DNA of 64,000 nt from Prochlorococcus marinus str. MIT 9201 (GTDB taxonomy: Bacteria > Cyanobacteriota > Cyanobacteriia > PCC-6307 > Cyanobiaceae). Positions within the stretch are counted from its first letter, which is position 1. Each line of letters opens with the position of its first letter. The notes below the pieces were generated by a model. That model made no database searches and was not told where the DNA came from. It saw nothing but the letters and a program-made list of their open reading frames with translations. The position numbers and the translations under genes were made by a program. The stretch lies in contig NZ_JNAL01000010.1 of NCBI RefSeq assembly GCF_000759955.1, forward strand, positions 1-64,000, written 5' to 3'. Below are positions 1-10,170 of the stretch, piece after piece.

Positions 1-1313
<1,313 letters not shown>

Positions 1314-1327
1314 TTATCAACTAATAT

Positions 1328-3334
1328 CTATAGAATTTCTTTCGTCTTATTGACTACGTTTTCAACAGTAAATCCAAAATTTTTCATACATTCTCCACCT
1401 GGAGCTGATGCACCAAACCTATCCATTGTAATACAAATCCCATCAAAACCTGTATACTTATGCCAACCAAATGAATGGGCAGCTTCTACTACTACTCTCT
1501 TTTTCACATTACTTGGTAAAACACTTTCTTTGTAAGTTTCCTCTTGCTCTTCGAAAAGTTCTACACAAGGCATAGAAACAACTCTAATTTTTTTACCTAA
1601 GTTTGAGATTTCCTTACTTGCTTCAATACAAAGATTTAGTTCGCTTCCAGTACCAATAAATATTAGATCTGGTGTTCCTTCGCAATCGGAAACAACATAT
1701 CCACCTAGAGCAACTTTGTCTATCGAAGTATTTTCTTGATTTGGCATACCCTGTCTACTTAAACAAAGGGCAGAAGGCCTTTTTCTATTTTGAATAGCAA
1801 GCTTATAAGCTCCACTTGTCTCATTTCCATCTCCTGGTCTGAAAACTAGCATGTTAGGCATGGCACGAAGAGAAGGGATAGTTTCAATAGGTTGATGTGT
1901 TGGTCCGTCTTCTCCTACACCAATTGAATCATGGGTTAATACATAGATAACTCCTAATTCGCTAAGTGCTGATAGCCTCATTGAACCTCTCATGTAATCG
2001 GCGAAAACGAGGAATGTCCCGCCATATGGAATAAGACCACTATTGTGATAGGCAATACCATTAAGTACAGCTGCCATTGCATGTTCACGTACGCCAAAGT
2101 GTAAATATCTTTTTTCAGGACTATGAGGCTGGAATGATCCAGTTTCTCCTTTGATATCTGTGTAGTTAGAGTGAGTTAAATCTGCTGATCCACCAATTAA
2201 TTCAGGTAGGTTAGGGCCTAATGCACCTAAACATATTTGCGAATGCTTTCTGGTAGCTAACCCTTTATCATCAGATGTATAAGAGGGGAGATCTGAGTCC
2301 CAATTCTCAGGCAATTTACCCTCTAACATTCTTTTTAACTCGGCTCCTTCAGAGGGATACTTTTTTTGATATTCATCAAATTGAGAATTCCATTCTTTCT
2401 CTAAGTATTCTCCTTTGTTAATTGATTTTCTAAAATGTGCATATACTTCATCTGGTATTTCAAATGGAGGATATTGCCAATTTAGAAACTCTCTAGTTAA
2501 TGCAGCTTCTTCTTCTCCAACTGCAGCTCCATGAATTCCAGCAGTATCTGATTTATTGGGTGAACCATAACCTATTGTTGTAGAAATTTTAATAATTGAA
2601 GGTTTGTCTGTAATTAATTTTGCTTTTTCGATAGCTTCAGTTATTCCTTTAACATCATGATTGCCATCTTCAACATGTTGGATATGCCATCCATAAGCTT
2701 CGTACCTTTTTAAAACATCTTCTGTGAAAGAAACATCGGTTCTCCCATCAATTGTAATTTGATTATCGTCATAGAGCGCAATTAATTTTCCAAGCTTAAG
2801 ATGACCAGCTAATGAGCAGGCCTCTGATGCGATACCTTCTTGATTACAGCCGTCACCCATTATTACGTAAGTGTAGTGATCAACAATGTTGCAATCAGCC
2901 TTATTAAATTTAGCTGCTAAGTGAGTTTCAGCTATTGCTAAACCAACAGCGTTTGAAATTCCGGCTCCAAGTGGCCCAGCAGTAACTTCAACCCCCTCAG
3001 TTTCGAATGTTTCTGGATGTCCAGGAGTTTTTGATCCCCATTGCCTAAATTCTTTAATATCTTCTATAGAAACTGATTTGTAACCTGTCAAATGAAGCAA
3101 AGAATATAACAGCATACAGCCATGTCCAGCTGATAATACAAAACGATCTCTATTGAACCATTTTGGGTTATTGGGGTTGTGATTAAGTATATTTTGCCAT
3201 AATGCATAACCCATAGGAGCACACCCCATTGGTAAGCCAGGATGTCCACTATTAGATTTATTTACTGCATCTACAGCAAGCATTCTTATACTATTTACAC
3301 AAAGTGATTCTAATGAAACAGATGCAGCGACCAT
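1328..3334 (-). CDS. tktA: Transketolase
   Basis: Thiamine-diphosphate-dependent transketolase of the Calvin cycle and pentose phosphate pathway, moving two-carbon units between sugar phosphates in the cytoplasm. The 668-residue protein has the normal family length. The N-terminal half has the TPP/metal motif [12 protein letters not shown] with a downstream N (residues about 160-195). The middle domain has GVREHAM with the catalytic glutamate. It begins [10 protein letters not shown], preceded by an A-rich leader without a clear ribosome binding site. It converges on thiC, which makes the pyrimidine half of its cofactor, although the strands are opposite and no co-transcription is possible. 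It may be co-transcribed with the upstream fabF-acpP (44-nt gap). Full length, no defects seen. Confidence 0.97.
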   Translation of the reverse strand: MVAASVSLESLCVNSIRMLAVDAVNKSNSGHPGLPMGCAPMGYALWQNILNHNPNNPKWFNRDRFVLSAGHGCMLLYSLLHLTGYKSVSIEDIKEFRQWGSKTPGHPETFETEGVEVTAGPLGAGISNAVGLAIAETHLAAKFNKADCNIVDHYTYVIMGDGCNQEGIASEACSLAGHLKLGKLIALYDDNQITIDGRTDVSFTEDVLKRYEAYGWHIQHVEDGNHDVKGITEAIEKAKLITDKPSIIKISTTIGYGSPNKSDTAGIHGAAVGEEEAALTREFLNWQYPPFEIPDEVYAHFRKSINKGEYLEKEWNSQFDEYQKKYPSEGAELKRMLEGKLPENWDSDLPSYTSDDKGLATRKHSQICLGALGPNLPELIGGSADLTHSNYTDIKGETGSFQPHSPEKRYLHFGVREHAMAAVLNGIAYHNSGLIPYGGTFLVFADYMRGSMRLSALSELGVIYVLTHDSIGVGEDGPTHQPIETIPSLRAMPNMLVFRPGDGNETSGAYKLAIQNRKRPSALCLSRQGMPNQENTSIDKVALGGYVVSDCEGTPDLIFIGTGSELNLCIEASKEISNLGKKIRVVSMPCVELFEEQEETYKESVLPSNVKKRVVVEAAHSFGWHKYTGFDGICITMDRFGASAPGGECMKNFGFTVENVVNKTKEIL

Positions 3335-3378
3335 TGTTTTAAAAATAAGTTAAGTTGGAAATACAGAATTGGTTGTCT

Positions 3379-4623
3379 TTAATTCATTTTGCTGAAAGCA
3401 AGGCAAACGTTGTGACCACCAAAGCCGAAAGAATTAGAAAGAGCTACTCTTATTTGAGCTTCTCTCGCATTATTTGGTACATAATCAAGATCACATTCAG
3501 GATCTGGATTGACGTAGTTAATTGTAGGAGGGATAAAATTATGTGTCAAAGAAAGTATACAAGCTACAGCTTCTATACCTCCCGAGCCTCCCAAGAGATG
3601 ACCAGTCATCGACTTAGTAGAGCTTACAGGAATATGGTAAGATCTGTCTTTAAAAATAGATTTAATAGCAGAAGTTTCATTTTTATCGTTAGCTGATGTA
3701 CTTGTTCCATGAGCATTTATGTAATCAATTTTTTCAAGGCTGAGACAAGCATCTTCCATTGCTAATTTGATAGCTTCGGCACCTCCAACCCCGCCTGGAG
3801 ATGGAGCAGTAATATGATGAGCATCACATGTTGTTCCATATCCAGTTATTTCTGCATAAATTCTTGCATTTCTCTTTTGTGCATTTTCTAAAGTTTCTAA
3901 AACAAGAATTCCAGATCCCTCTCCAATAACAAATCCATCTCTTTCAGCATCAAAAGGTCTACTAGCAGTTTGAGGACTATCATTTCTGAAAGAAAGAGCT
4001 TTAGCACTGGCAAAACCAGCTACTCCAAGAGGCGTAATACTTGCTTCTGCTCCTCCACAGATCATTGCATCTGCCTTGCCAAGTTGAAGTAATCTAAAAG
4101 AATCACCAATTGCATTTGAACCAGCAGCGCAAGCGGTGGAAACAGAGGAACTTGGTCCTTTTGCACCCAAAGCGATGGCAGCCAATCCAGTGGCCATATT
4201 TGGAATCATCATTGGAACTGTAAATGGACTTACTCTTTTAGGCCCTTTATGACTCAATATTTGAGCTTGACTTTCCATAGTTAGCAAGCCTCCAACACCA
4301 GAACCAATAATCACCCCAATTTTTGATGCATTAGCTTCAGTAATTTCAAGTCCAGAATCATTAAAGGCTTGCTTTGCAGCAATAACTCCAAACTGGGAAA
4401 AACGATCCCATCTTTTGGATTCTTTAGCTTCAATAAAATTATTAGATTGAAGATTTTTTACTTCTGCAGCAAATTTGCAGGGATGTTGTTCAGGATCAAA
4501 GAGAGTAATATCTGAAACCCCATTTGTTCCTGTTTGAAGACCGACTAAATATTCATCAATGTTATTACCAATTGGAGTTACTGCTCCGATACCAGTAATA
4601 ACTACTCGATGGAAATTTGGCAT
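3379..4623 (-). CDS. fabF: Beta-ketoacyl-ACP synthase II
   Basis: Condensing enzyme of type II fatty acid synthesis, elongating acyl-ACP with malonyl-ACP in the cytoplasm. The 414-residue thiolase-fold protein shows the catalytic cysteine in VSTACAAGSN (about residue 164), the first histidine in NAHGTSTSANDKNE (about residue 304) and the second in GHLLGGSGG (about residue 341), giving the KAS I/II Cys-His-His triad. It lies 6 nt downstream of acpP on the same strand, so the two are almost certainly one operon, which suits a synthase and its carrier. It begins MPNFHRVVITGIGAV. Length and residues are ordinary. Confidence 0.97.
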   Translation of the reverse strand: MPNFHRVVITGIGAVTPIGNNIDEYLVGLQTGTNGVSDITLFDPEQHPCKFAAEVKNLQSNNFIEAKESKRWDRFSQFGVIAAKQAFNDSGLEITEANASKIGVIIGSGVGGLLTMESQAQILSHKGPKRVSPFTVPMMIPNMATGLAAIALGAKGPSSSVSTACAAGSNAIGDSFRLLQLGKADAMICGGAEASITPLGVAGFASAKALSFRNDSPQTASRPFDAERDGFVIGEGSGILVLETLENAQKRNARIYAEITGYGTTCDAHHITAPSPGGVGGAEAIKLAMEDACLSLEKIDYINAHGTSTSANDKNETSAIKSIFKDRSYHIPVSSTKSMTGHLLGGSGGIEAVACILSLTHNFIPPTINYVNPDPECDLDYVPNNAREAQIRVALSNSFGFGGHNVCLAFSKMN

Positions 4624-4629
4624 TCTTTA

Positions 4630-4869
4630 TTAACCTTTTTTTTCTTCGATGAATTTTACTGCATCGCCAACAGTTGCGATTCCTTCAGCGGCTTCATCAG
4701 GAATTTCAATATCAAATGCCTCTTCTAAAGCCATAACGAGTTCAACTGTATCTAGAGAATCTGCACCTAAATCATTTTGGAAATTTGAATCTGATTTTAC
4801 TTCTCCTGCTTCAACACTTAATTGTTCTGAAACAATAGAACAAACTTTTTCGAGGATTTCTTGTGACAT
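4630..4869 (-). CDS. acpP: Acyl carrier protein
   Basis: Small acidic carrier whose phosphopantetheine arm holds growing acyl chains in fatty acid synthesis. The 79-residue protein has the modification site in [16 protein letters not shown]; the serine of DSL at about residue 39 receives the 4'-phosphopantetheine. It is rich in Asp and Glu, as expected. It is the first gene of an apparent acpP-fabF operon (possibly with tktA) and diverges from psaC across a 133-bp AT-rich intergenic region that must hold promoters for both directions. No anomalies. Confidence 0.97.
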   Translation of the reverse strand: MSQEILEKVCSIVSEQLSVEAGEVKSDSNFQNDLGADSLDTVELVMALEEAFDIEIPDEAAEGIATVGDAVKFIEEKKG

Positions 4870-4960
4870 AGTTTATGGAAATTACTAATTATCTATATGA
4901 TTTTATGCCCTAGAGTTAACAAGAGTGAAGCATATCTTAATTTTTTTAATTTCTTTGTAA

Positions 4961-5248
<288 letters not shown>

Positions 5249-5306
5249 TTTTTATAGTGCAGTTTTAAGAGAGTCCATCACTTAATAAATATGTACTCTA
5301 TTTCAA

Positions 5307-5312
5307 TATAAT
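5307..5312 (+). promoter_or_regulatory. Candidate -10 element of glmS
   Basis: A perfect TATAAT lies 16 nt before the glmS start codon, implying a very short leader of about 10 nt. No convincing -35 element is visible at the right spacing. In an AT-rich genome such hexamers arise by chance, so this is a candidate only. Confidence 0.4.
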
Positions 5313-5328
5313 CGGAATAAAAGTTCAT

Positions 5329-7224
5329 ATGTGTGGAATAGTTGCAGTAACTGGATATAAAAAAGCTTTACCATTATTAATTAATGGTTTAGAAAAACTT
5401 GAATATAGAGGTTACGATTCTGCGGGTATTGCCATAATAAATTCCGAAACAAATTCTATTTCTTGTAATAAAGCAGAGGGAAAACTCAAGAATTTAATAA
5501 GTAATCTTAAAGATCATAATATTTCTGGAACTGTTGGTATAGGTCATACCCGATGGGCAACGCATGGAAAGCCTGAGGTTAAAAATGCACATCCTCATAC
5601 TGATAGTTCAGGAACCATAGCAGTTGTTCAAAATGGCATTATTGAAAATTTCCAAGATTTAAAAAATAAATTAGAGAAAGAGGGCATTATTTTTAATTCT
5701 GATACAGATACTGAGGTAATTCCTCATCTAATAAAAAGAGAATTAAATACATTAAGTAAACTTAACCTTGAGAATAATGGCTCTACATTATTAGTGGCTG
5801 TGAGAAATGTAATATCCGATTTGGAAGGATCTTATGCTTTAGCCGTTTTATGGGCTGATGCTCCAACCTCTTTGGTAGTTGCGAGAAGACAGGCACCCTT
5901 GATTATTGGTTTGGGCGAAGGTGAATTTATTTGTGCAAGTGATACTCCAGCTATTGCAAACTTTACAAATATTATTTTGCCTATGGAGGATGAAGAAATA
6001 GCTTTGTTGACTCCTCTTGGAATAGAAATATATGACACAAATAATGAGAGACAATATCGAAATCCAGTTTCTCTCAAAGTCTCAGAGCAAATAATGGATA
6101 AGATGAATTTTAAACACTTTATGTTAAAGGAGATATATGATCAGCCCCAGACTGTAAAAAACTGGTTGGAAAGTTATTTAATTCAAAACTTACAAGAGGG
6201 CAAATATCAAATTAATTATTCTTTTGACACAAAGTTTTTTGAATCAATAGAAAGAATTGAAATTATCGCTTGTGGTACAAGTAAACATGCTGCAATGGTG
6301 GGTAGTTTTTTACTAGAACAATTTTCAGGTATCCCCACAAATGTCTTTTATGCAAGTGAGTTTCGATATTCACCTCCTCCGTTGCTCCCAAATACATTAA
6401 CTATTGGGGTCACTCAATCTGGAGAAACTGCTGATACAATTGCAGCTATCGATATGGAAATTAAGAGACGGTCTTCGATTGAAGATACAAGTTTCAAACC
6501 AAATCTTATTGCCATAACAAATAGAAAAGAGAGCTCGATAGGAAGGCAGGTTTCAAATATAATTGATATCTGCGCAGGAATAGAGGTGGGAGTTGCAGCA
6601 ACAAAAACCTTTTTTGCTCAATTACTTTCTTTTTATGGTTTAGCTATAAAATTTGCGGAAATTAAAGGTAGTCGAAGCTTAAAGGAAATAAATAATTTAA
6701 TAAATGAACTTATTAAACTTCCTCCATTAATAGAAAATCTTTTAGAGCAACATAATAAATCTTCAGAAAAGCTAGCACATGATTTTTTTAATATTAAAGA
6801 TGTTATTTTTTTAGGAAGGGGTATAAATTATCCTATAGCTCTTGAGGGAGCGTTAAAACTCAAAGAAATTAGTTACATTCATGCGGCTGGATATCCAGCT
6901 GGAGAGATGAAACATGGTCCAATAGCTTTGTTAGATAAAAAAGTCCCTGTAATTTCTATTGCTTCCCCTGGTGAAGTTTTCGATAAAGTTATAAGTAATG
7001 CTCAAGAAGCAAAAGCTAGAGATTCATATTTGATTGGGATTGCCCCTCAATGTAATGGAACTGAAATTTTTGATTATTTAATGGAAGTTCCTTCCTCTAA
7101 TGAATGGATTGCGCCTTTACTTAACATAGTGCCGTTACAATTGTTGAGTTATCATATCGCTGCTCATAGAGGACTTGATGTGGATCAACCAAGAAATTTA
7201 GCTAAGAGTGTAACTGTTGAATGA
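5329..7224 (+). CDS. glmS: Glutamine-fructose-6-phosphate aminotransferase (isomerizing)
   Basis: First committed step of amino-sugar synthesis: fructose-6-phosphate plus glutamine gives glucosamine-6-phosphate for peptidoglycan and surface polysaccharide. The 631-residue protein starts MCGIVAVTGYKKALP; Cys2, exposed after Met removal, is the Ntn glutaminase nucleophile and fixes the start. The N-terminal glutaminase domain (about 1-240) shows GHTRWATHG. Two SIS domains follow, with GTSKHAAMVG near residue 310 and the C-terminal GEMKHGPIAL and DVDQPRNLAKSVTVE. No ribozyme-like leader is evident because the upstream gap to psaC is only 80 bp. It converges on rimM. Confidence 0.98.
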   Translation: MCGIVAVTGYKKALPLLINGLEKLEYRGYDSAGIAIINSETNSISCNKAEGKLKNLISNLKDHNISGTVGIGHTRWATHGKPEVKNAHPHTDSSGTIAVVQNGIIENFQDLKNKLEKEGIIFNSDTDTEVIPHLIKRELNTLSKLNLENNGSTLLVAVRNVISDLEGSYALAVLWADAPTSLVVARRQAPLIIGLGEGEFICASDTPAIANFTNIILPMEDEEIALLTPLGIEIYDTNNERQYRNPVSLKVSEQIMDKMNFKHFMLKEIYDQPQTVKNWLESYLIQNLQEGKYQINYSFDTKFFESIERIEIIACGTSKHAAMVGSFLLEQFSGIPTNVFYASEFRYSPPPLLPNTLTIGVTQSGETADTIAAIDMEIKRRSSIEDTSFKPNLIAITNRKESSIGRQVSNIIDICAGIEVGVAATKTFFAQLLSFYGLAIKFAEIKGSRSLKEINNLINELIKLPPLIENLLEQHNKSSEKLAHDFFNIKDVIFLGRGINYPIALEGALKLKEISYIHAAGYPAGEMKHGPIALLDKKVPVISIASPGEVFDKVISNAQEAKARDSYLIGIAPQCNGTEIFDYLMEVPSSNEWIAPLLNIVPLQLLSYHIAAHRGLDVDQPRNLAKSVTVE

Positions 7225-7234
7225 TGAGTTTCTA

Positions 7235-7260
7235 ATAAATTTTTACTTTTTAAAATTTAT
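7235..7260. terminator. AT-rich hairpin between convergent glmS and rimM
   Basis: ATAAATTTT (7235-7243) pairs with AAAATTTAT (7252-7260) around an 8-nt loop in the gap between the two stop codons. The right arm includes the end of rimM. The stem is perfect but has no GC pairs, so termination strength is uncertain. The position suggests a bidirectional terminator. Confidence 0.4.
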
Positions 7261-7796
7261 AGCTCTAAAAGTCCATTTGGAGGATTGATAATTAGAAAAT
7301 TATTTTTTATATCTACTAATGGAACTATTGCTTTAACAAATGGTACAAAAACTTCTTTTTGATTTTTAAATAGTTCAATAACAAGTAAATTATTGTTCTC
7401 ATTTTCTAAATTGATAACTTTCCCAATTGTCTTTAATTCATCATTTTCTAAAGTCTTGACCTCAAGATTTATAAGTTCCAACAAGTGAAATTCTTCTTTA
7501 TTTAAGGTGGGTAGTTTATCGGTTTTTACAAGAATTTTAAATTTTTTTAGTTGCTCTGCATTATTTCTTGTATTTATTCCTTGGAACTTAACAATAAAAG
7601 TTTCTTTACCAGGCTGTTTGAAACCAGAGGTAAGTTCTATTTGTGTTGGAGCTTCAAATTCTTTTTGTAACCATCTCTTACCTGGTTTTAAAAATCTTTC
7701 ATCAAAATCACTTAGAGATTTAACCTTTACTTGCCCATTAATTCCATGACATGATGTTATTAATCCAACAACCAACCATTCATTTTTATTTATCAT
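7257..7796 (-). CDS. rimM: 16S rRNA processing protein RimM
   Basis: RimM binds ribosomal protein S19 and assists maturation of the 30S head. The 179-residue protein has the RimM N-terminal beta-barrel ([20 protein letters not shown], about residues 6-25, with the family G-x-x-G pattern) and a C-terminal PRC-barrel-like domain containing [13 protein letters not shown] and ending with the typical PPNGLLEL. Family length is about 170-180. Its start codon is only 15 nt from the ndhS start on the other strand, so regulatory sequence for the two genes must overlap. Confidence 0.93.
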   Translation of the reverse strand: MINKNEWLVVGLITSCHGINGQVKVKSLSDFDERFLKPGKRWLQKEFEAPTQIELTSGFKQPGKETFIVKFQGINTRNNAEQLKKFKILVKTDKLPTLNKEEFHLLELINLEVKTLENDELKTIGKVINLENENNNLLVIELFKNQKEVFVPFVKAIVPLVDIKNNFLIINPPNGLLEL

Positions 7797-7811
7797 ATAT
7801 TGTATTAAGTA

Positions 7812-8006
7812 ATGTTTTTTATGGAATTATCGTCTAAACCTATACTCCCTGGCTCTTTTGTAATTGTAAAAGATAATAACTCCATATATAGGGGATATAA
7901 AGGGTTTGTACAAAGAGTTACAAAAAAAAAAGCAGCCGTTCTCTTCGAAGGAGGTAATTGGGATAAACTCATAACTTTTCAGCTAATTAATTTAGAAATA
8001 TTGTAA
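7812..8006 (+). CDS. ndhS: NAD(P)H dehydrogenase subunit NdhS (DUF3252 family)
   Basis: NdhS is a small SH3-like subunit of the cyanobacterial/chloroplast NDH-1 complex that helps form the ferredoxin-docking site for cyclic electron flow. The 64-residue protein contains the family hallmark of a short beta-barrel: [19 protein letters not shown], then [17 protein letters not shown] and [14 protein letters not shown]. An alternative start at 7821 (MELSSKP) would shorten it by three residues. It is divergent from rimM (15-bp gap) and converges on rnc with 3 bp between stops. The assignment rests on remembered similarity to the NdhS family. Another NDH subunit, ndhN, lies near 55 kb. Confidence 0.82.
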   Translation: MFFMELSSKPILPGSFVIVKDNNSIYRGYKGFVQRVTKKKAAVLFEGGNWDKLITFQLINLEIL

Positions 8007-8009
8007 AAA

Positions 8010-8759
8010 TTAGAATTTACCTATATTTATTAATTTTTCTATTAAATTTCTAGCTGCGTTAGTTTCTGCTTGTTTATGTGATTTGCCTAATGCAGAGGAT
8101 TCTTTTAATCCCTCGATAAAAATATCGCAAGAAAATCTTTTTGGGTCTCCATTTTTTTTAGAGAGTTCAATTATTTTGTACATTGGTAAATCAAACCCTT
8201 TACTTTGACACCACTCTTGTAATACTGTTTTAGCTTTAAATTTATATGGAGCTTTAAGAATAATTTCTGAATCTTCCTCCCAAAAATCATCTAACCATAG
8301 ATTTATTTCTTGAATTGAATCAAAGCATTTATAAATTGCACCAATTAAAGCTTCTGTGGCTTCACCAATAATAGTGTTTTTTGAATTTATGTCCCCAACA
8401 GCTTTTGGCCCTTTAATTATTAATTTCTCAATACCAATTTTTTTTCCTAATTTAGTTAACCATTCATCACTTACAATCTGTGCCCTCAACTCTGACTGTT
8501 CTCCAACACTCATTTGAGGATATTTTTTTTCAATAAAATTCGAAGCAGCTAATCTGAGAACAGCATCGCCAAAAAATTCTAATTTTTCGTAATTTATAAT
8601 CTTGTTATTTGAGGCATGGATGAATGCTTTATTACAATCTTGAATCAATGAAATATTTTGTTCATTAATTATCTCAGAAAATCTTTTTGATCTAATTTTT
8701 AAAGACTTTAAAAAAGTAATTATTTGATTAATTCTCGCTTGGTTAATTATATTTGTCAT
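8010..8759 (-). CDS. rnc: Ribonuclease III
   Basis: Double-strand-specific endoribonuclease that processes rRNA precursors and structured mRNAs. The catalytic domain shows the signature LEFFGDAVLRLAAS and the second acidic cluster EATEALIGAIY. A C-terminal double-stranded-RNA-binding domain includes AKTVLQEWCQSKGFDLPMY and ends in SHKQAETNAARNLIEKL. The frame stays open to 8834, but the extra 25 residues would be encoded inside rnpB, so I place the start at the ATG at 8759 (MTNIINQAR), giving 249 residues. rnc lies 26 nt downstream of rnpB on the same strand. Confidence 0.92.
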   Translation of the reverse strand: MTNIINQARINQIITFLKSLKIRSKRFSEIINEQNISLIQDCNKAFIHASNNKIINYEKLEFFGDAVLRLAASNFIEKKYPQMSVGEQSELRAQIVSDEWLTKLGKKIGIEKLIIKGPKAVGDINSKNTIIGEATEALIGAIYKCFDSIQEINLWLDDFWEEDSEIILKAPYKFKAKTVLQEWCQSKGFDLPMYKIIELSKKNGDPKRFSCDIFIEGLKESSALGKSHKQAETNAARNLIEKLINIGKF

Positions 8760-8785
8760 ATGATTTAAATAATCAAAAATAATTA

Positions 8786-9160
8786 GAAAGCAGGTCATAA
8801 GCCGGGTTCTGTTCATCTTAAATAAGATGGGCAATCATCTATCTAGGGCTGGAATTACTCCTCAGTCTCAAGCGGCTCTTAAAAGTAGATTGTGTAATGG
8901 TCATTAATCTACTAAGCCTTGCACCCAGCCGGGGTTTACCTAGCCAACACTTCTCAATGTTGCTGGTGCGCTCTTACCGCACCCTTGCACCCTTGCCATA
9001 CATAAGTATTAGGCGGTATGTTTCTGTGGCACTATCCTCACGGTTACCCGCACTGGGAATTACCCAGCAAGCCTGACCATTTGGGAGCCCGGACTTTCCT
9101 CAAAAAAGTTTTATTTTGTTTCCAAAATAAAACTTTTTTGCGATCGCCTCTCCTGCTTTC
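8786..9160 (-). ncRNA. rnpB: RNase P RNA
   Basis: Catalytic RNA that removes 5' leaders from pre-tRNAs. On the minus strand the RNA begins GAAAGCAGG (9160-9152) and ends CCTGCTTTC (8794-8786), which pair exactly as helix P1. Conserved bacterial core elements follow in order: GAGGAAAGTCCGGGCTCCC (P4 5' side) near 9100, the GTGCCACAGAAA segment near 9030, and the 3' ACAGAACCCGGCTTATGACC near 8810. The segment 9101-9140 forms a perfect 18-bp AU-rich helix capped by GAAA, an unusually long P3. Predicted length is 375 nt. It sits between tRNA-Arg and rnc. Confidence 0.96.
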
Positions 9161-9198
9161 ATTTAGCATAGTGCTAATTACACAAAAAATCATCTATT

Positions 9199-9272
<74 letters not shown>

Positions 9273-9350
9273 TTAAAGTAATAAACTATATGTAGTATAT
9301 GTGCAAACTTGCTACTCTCTAGCTAGCGTATAGTTAGTAGTAAATCTTTT

Positions 9351-9683
9351 ATGGCTAAGTTGCATGATATGCGTTTAAAACTCTTAATTCAACAAGAGCA
9401 TGAACGTATTTCTAAATCCCAACCTAATGATTTAGATCTTTCAATAGTTCAGGCAAGATGCTTGTGTTGGCTTGCCTTATTGGCAGAAGCTCATGAAGAT
9501 CAAGCAAATGATGCTGAAAAAAGAGGAGATGCTGAACAAGCAATGGGTTGGTTTGCTGATTCTATGAGATTAAGAGATGTCATAAATTTGGTTACCAGTA
9601 TTGAAATACCTTTGCCAGATACTCCGGATTCACTAGATGAAAATGACGAATTATTGGATGGCCCTACAATTATGCCTAAATAG
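9351..9683 (+). CDS. Conserved hypothetical protein, 110 aa
   Basis: I do not recognise a characterised family. The protein appears soluble and mostly alpha-helical, with no signal peptide or membrane segment. The N-terminal half (KLHDMRLKLLIQQEHERIS) is charged and helix-prone. A central helix-turn-helix hairpin (residues about 35-80, rich in Ala, Glu and Asp, with EAHEDQANDAEKRGDAEQAM) resembles a TPR-like pair. The tail is acidic and proline-rich (IPLPDTPDSLDENDELLDG). It lies 78 nt after tRNA-Arg and 31 nt before another unknown gene on the same strand; the pair may be an operon. A TPR-like scaffold is only a guess. The coding frame looks real given its length and composition. Confidence 0.75.
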   Translation: MAKLHDMRLKLLIQQEHERISKSQPNDLDLSIVQARCLCWLALLAEAHEDQANDAEKRGDAEQAMGWFADSMRLRDVINLVTSIEIPLPDTPDSLDENDELLDGPTIMPK

Positions 9684-9714
9684 TGAGATGATATAAAAAG
9701 AGTTATATTTTCTT

Positions 9715-10170
9715 TTGACCGAAGAACCATGTCAATGCTCTGATTGTCAGAGATTTTACAAAGAGCATGATCGTTTGATTAGAGAATTCCCTACTTTTAA
9801 ACAACAACAAGAATTAAATTGGGCATCAATACAATCTTTCAGAACTCTTTGCAATAATGTGACTAATGAGTTGCAAAGGTTAATATCTGAAAGATGTTCT
9901 AATGAAGATATTAATTTAGAAGAAAAACATATTTCTGACATTGATATAACTGAAGCTTTAGATCAACTTGAAAGTGTTAATGCTTATTTGTATTCCATTG
10001 AAACTTTGATGGAAAGAATTTTGGATACAAAAATTTCAAACAATATTGAATCAAAATTTAAAGAAATTGCTGACGAATTAGCACCAGACCCATTAAATAT
10101 AGATCGACTAATTTTGAATAGATTATTTCATCAAACTCCAGATTCACAAGATAAGAAAAATATTAATTAG
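9715..10170 (+). CDS. Hypothetical protein with N-terminal CxCxxC motif, 151 aa
   Basis: Unrecognised soluble protein. It appears to start at a TTG codon (9715); no in-frame ATG lies close to it. The N-terminus MTEEPCQCSDCQRFYKEHD carries CxCxxC at residues 6-11, which could bind a metal, but there is no matching second cysteine cluster nearby (the only other cysteines are about residues 46 and 61). The rest is predicted helical and acidic, with EALDQLESVNAYLYSIETLM suggesting a coiled coil. It follows the 110-residue unknown gene by 31 nt. Its 3' end overlaps the converging glgP gene by 8 nt. No function is assigned. Confidence 0.7.
   Translation: MTEEPCQCSDCQRFYKEHDRLIREFPTFKQQQELNWASIQSFRTLCNNVTNELQRLISERCSNEDINLEEKHISDIDITEALDQLESVNAYLYSIETLMERILDTKISNNIESKFKEIADELAPDPLNIDRLILNRLFHQTPDSQDKKNIN

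Noticed and set aside
9138-9147. GCGATCGC octamers (in rnpB and in recA near 52222) as HIP1 repeats
   Set aside because: Only two scattered copies, one within conserved RNA sequence; no sign of the HIP1 enrichment seen in other cyanobacteria.
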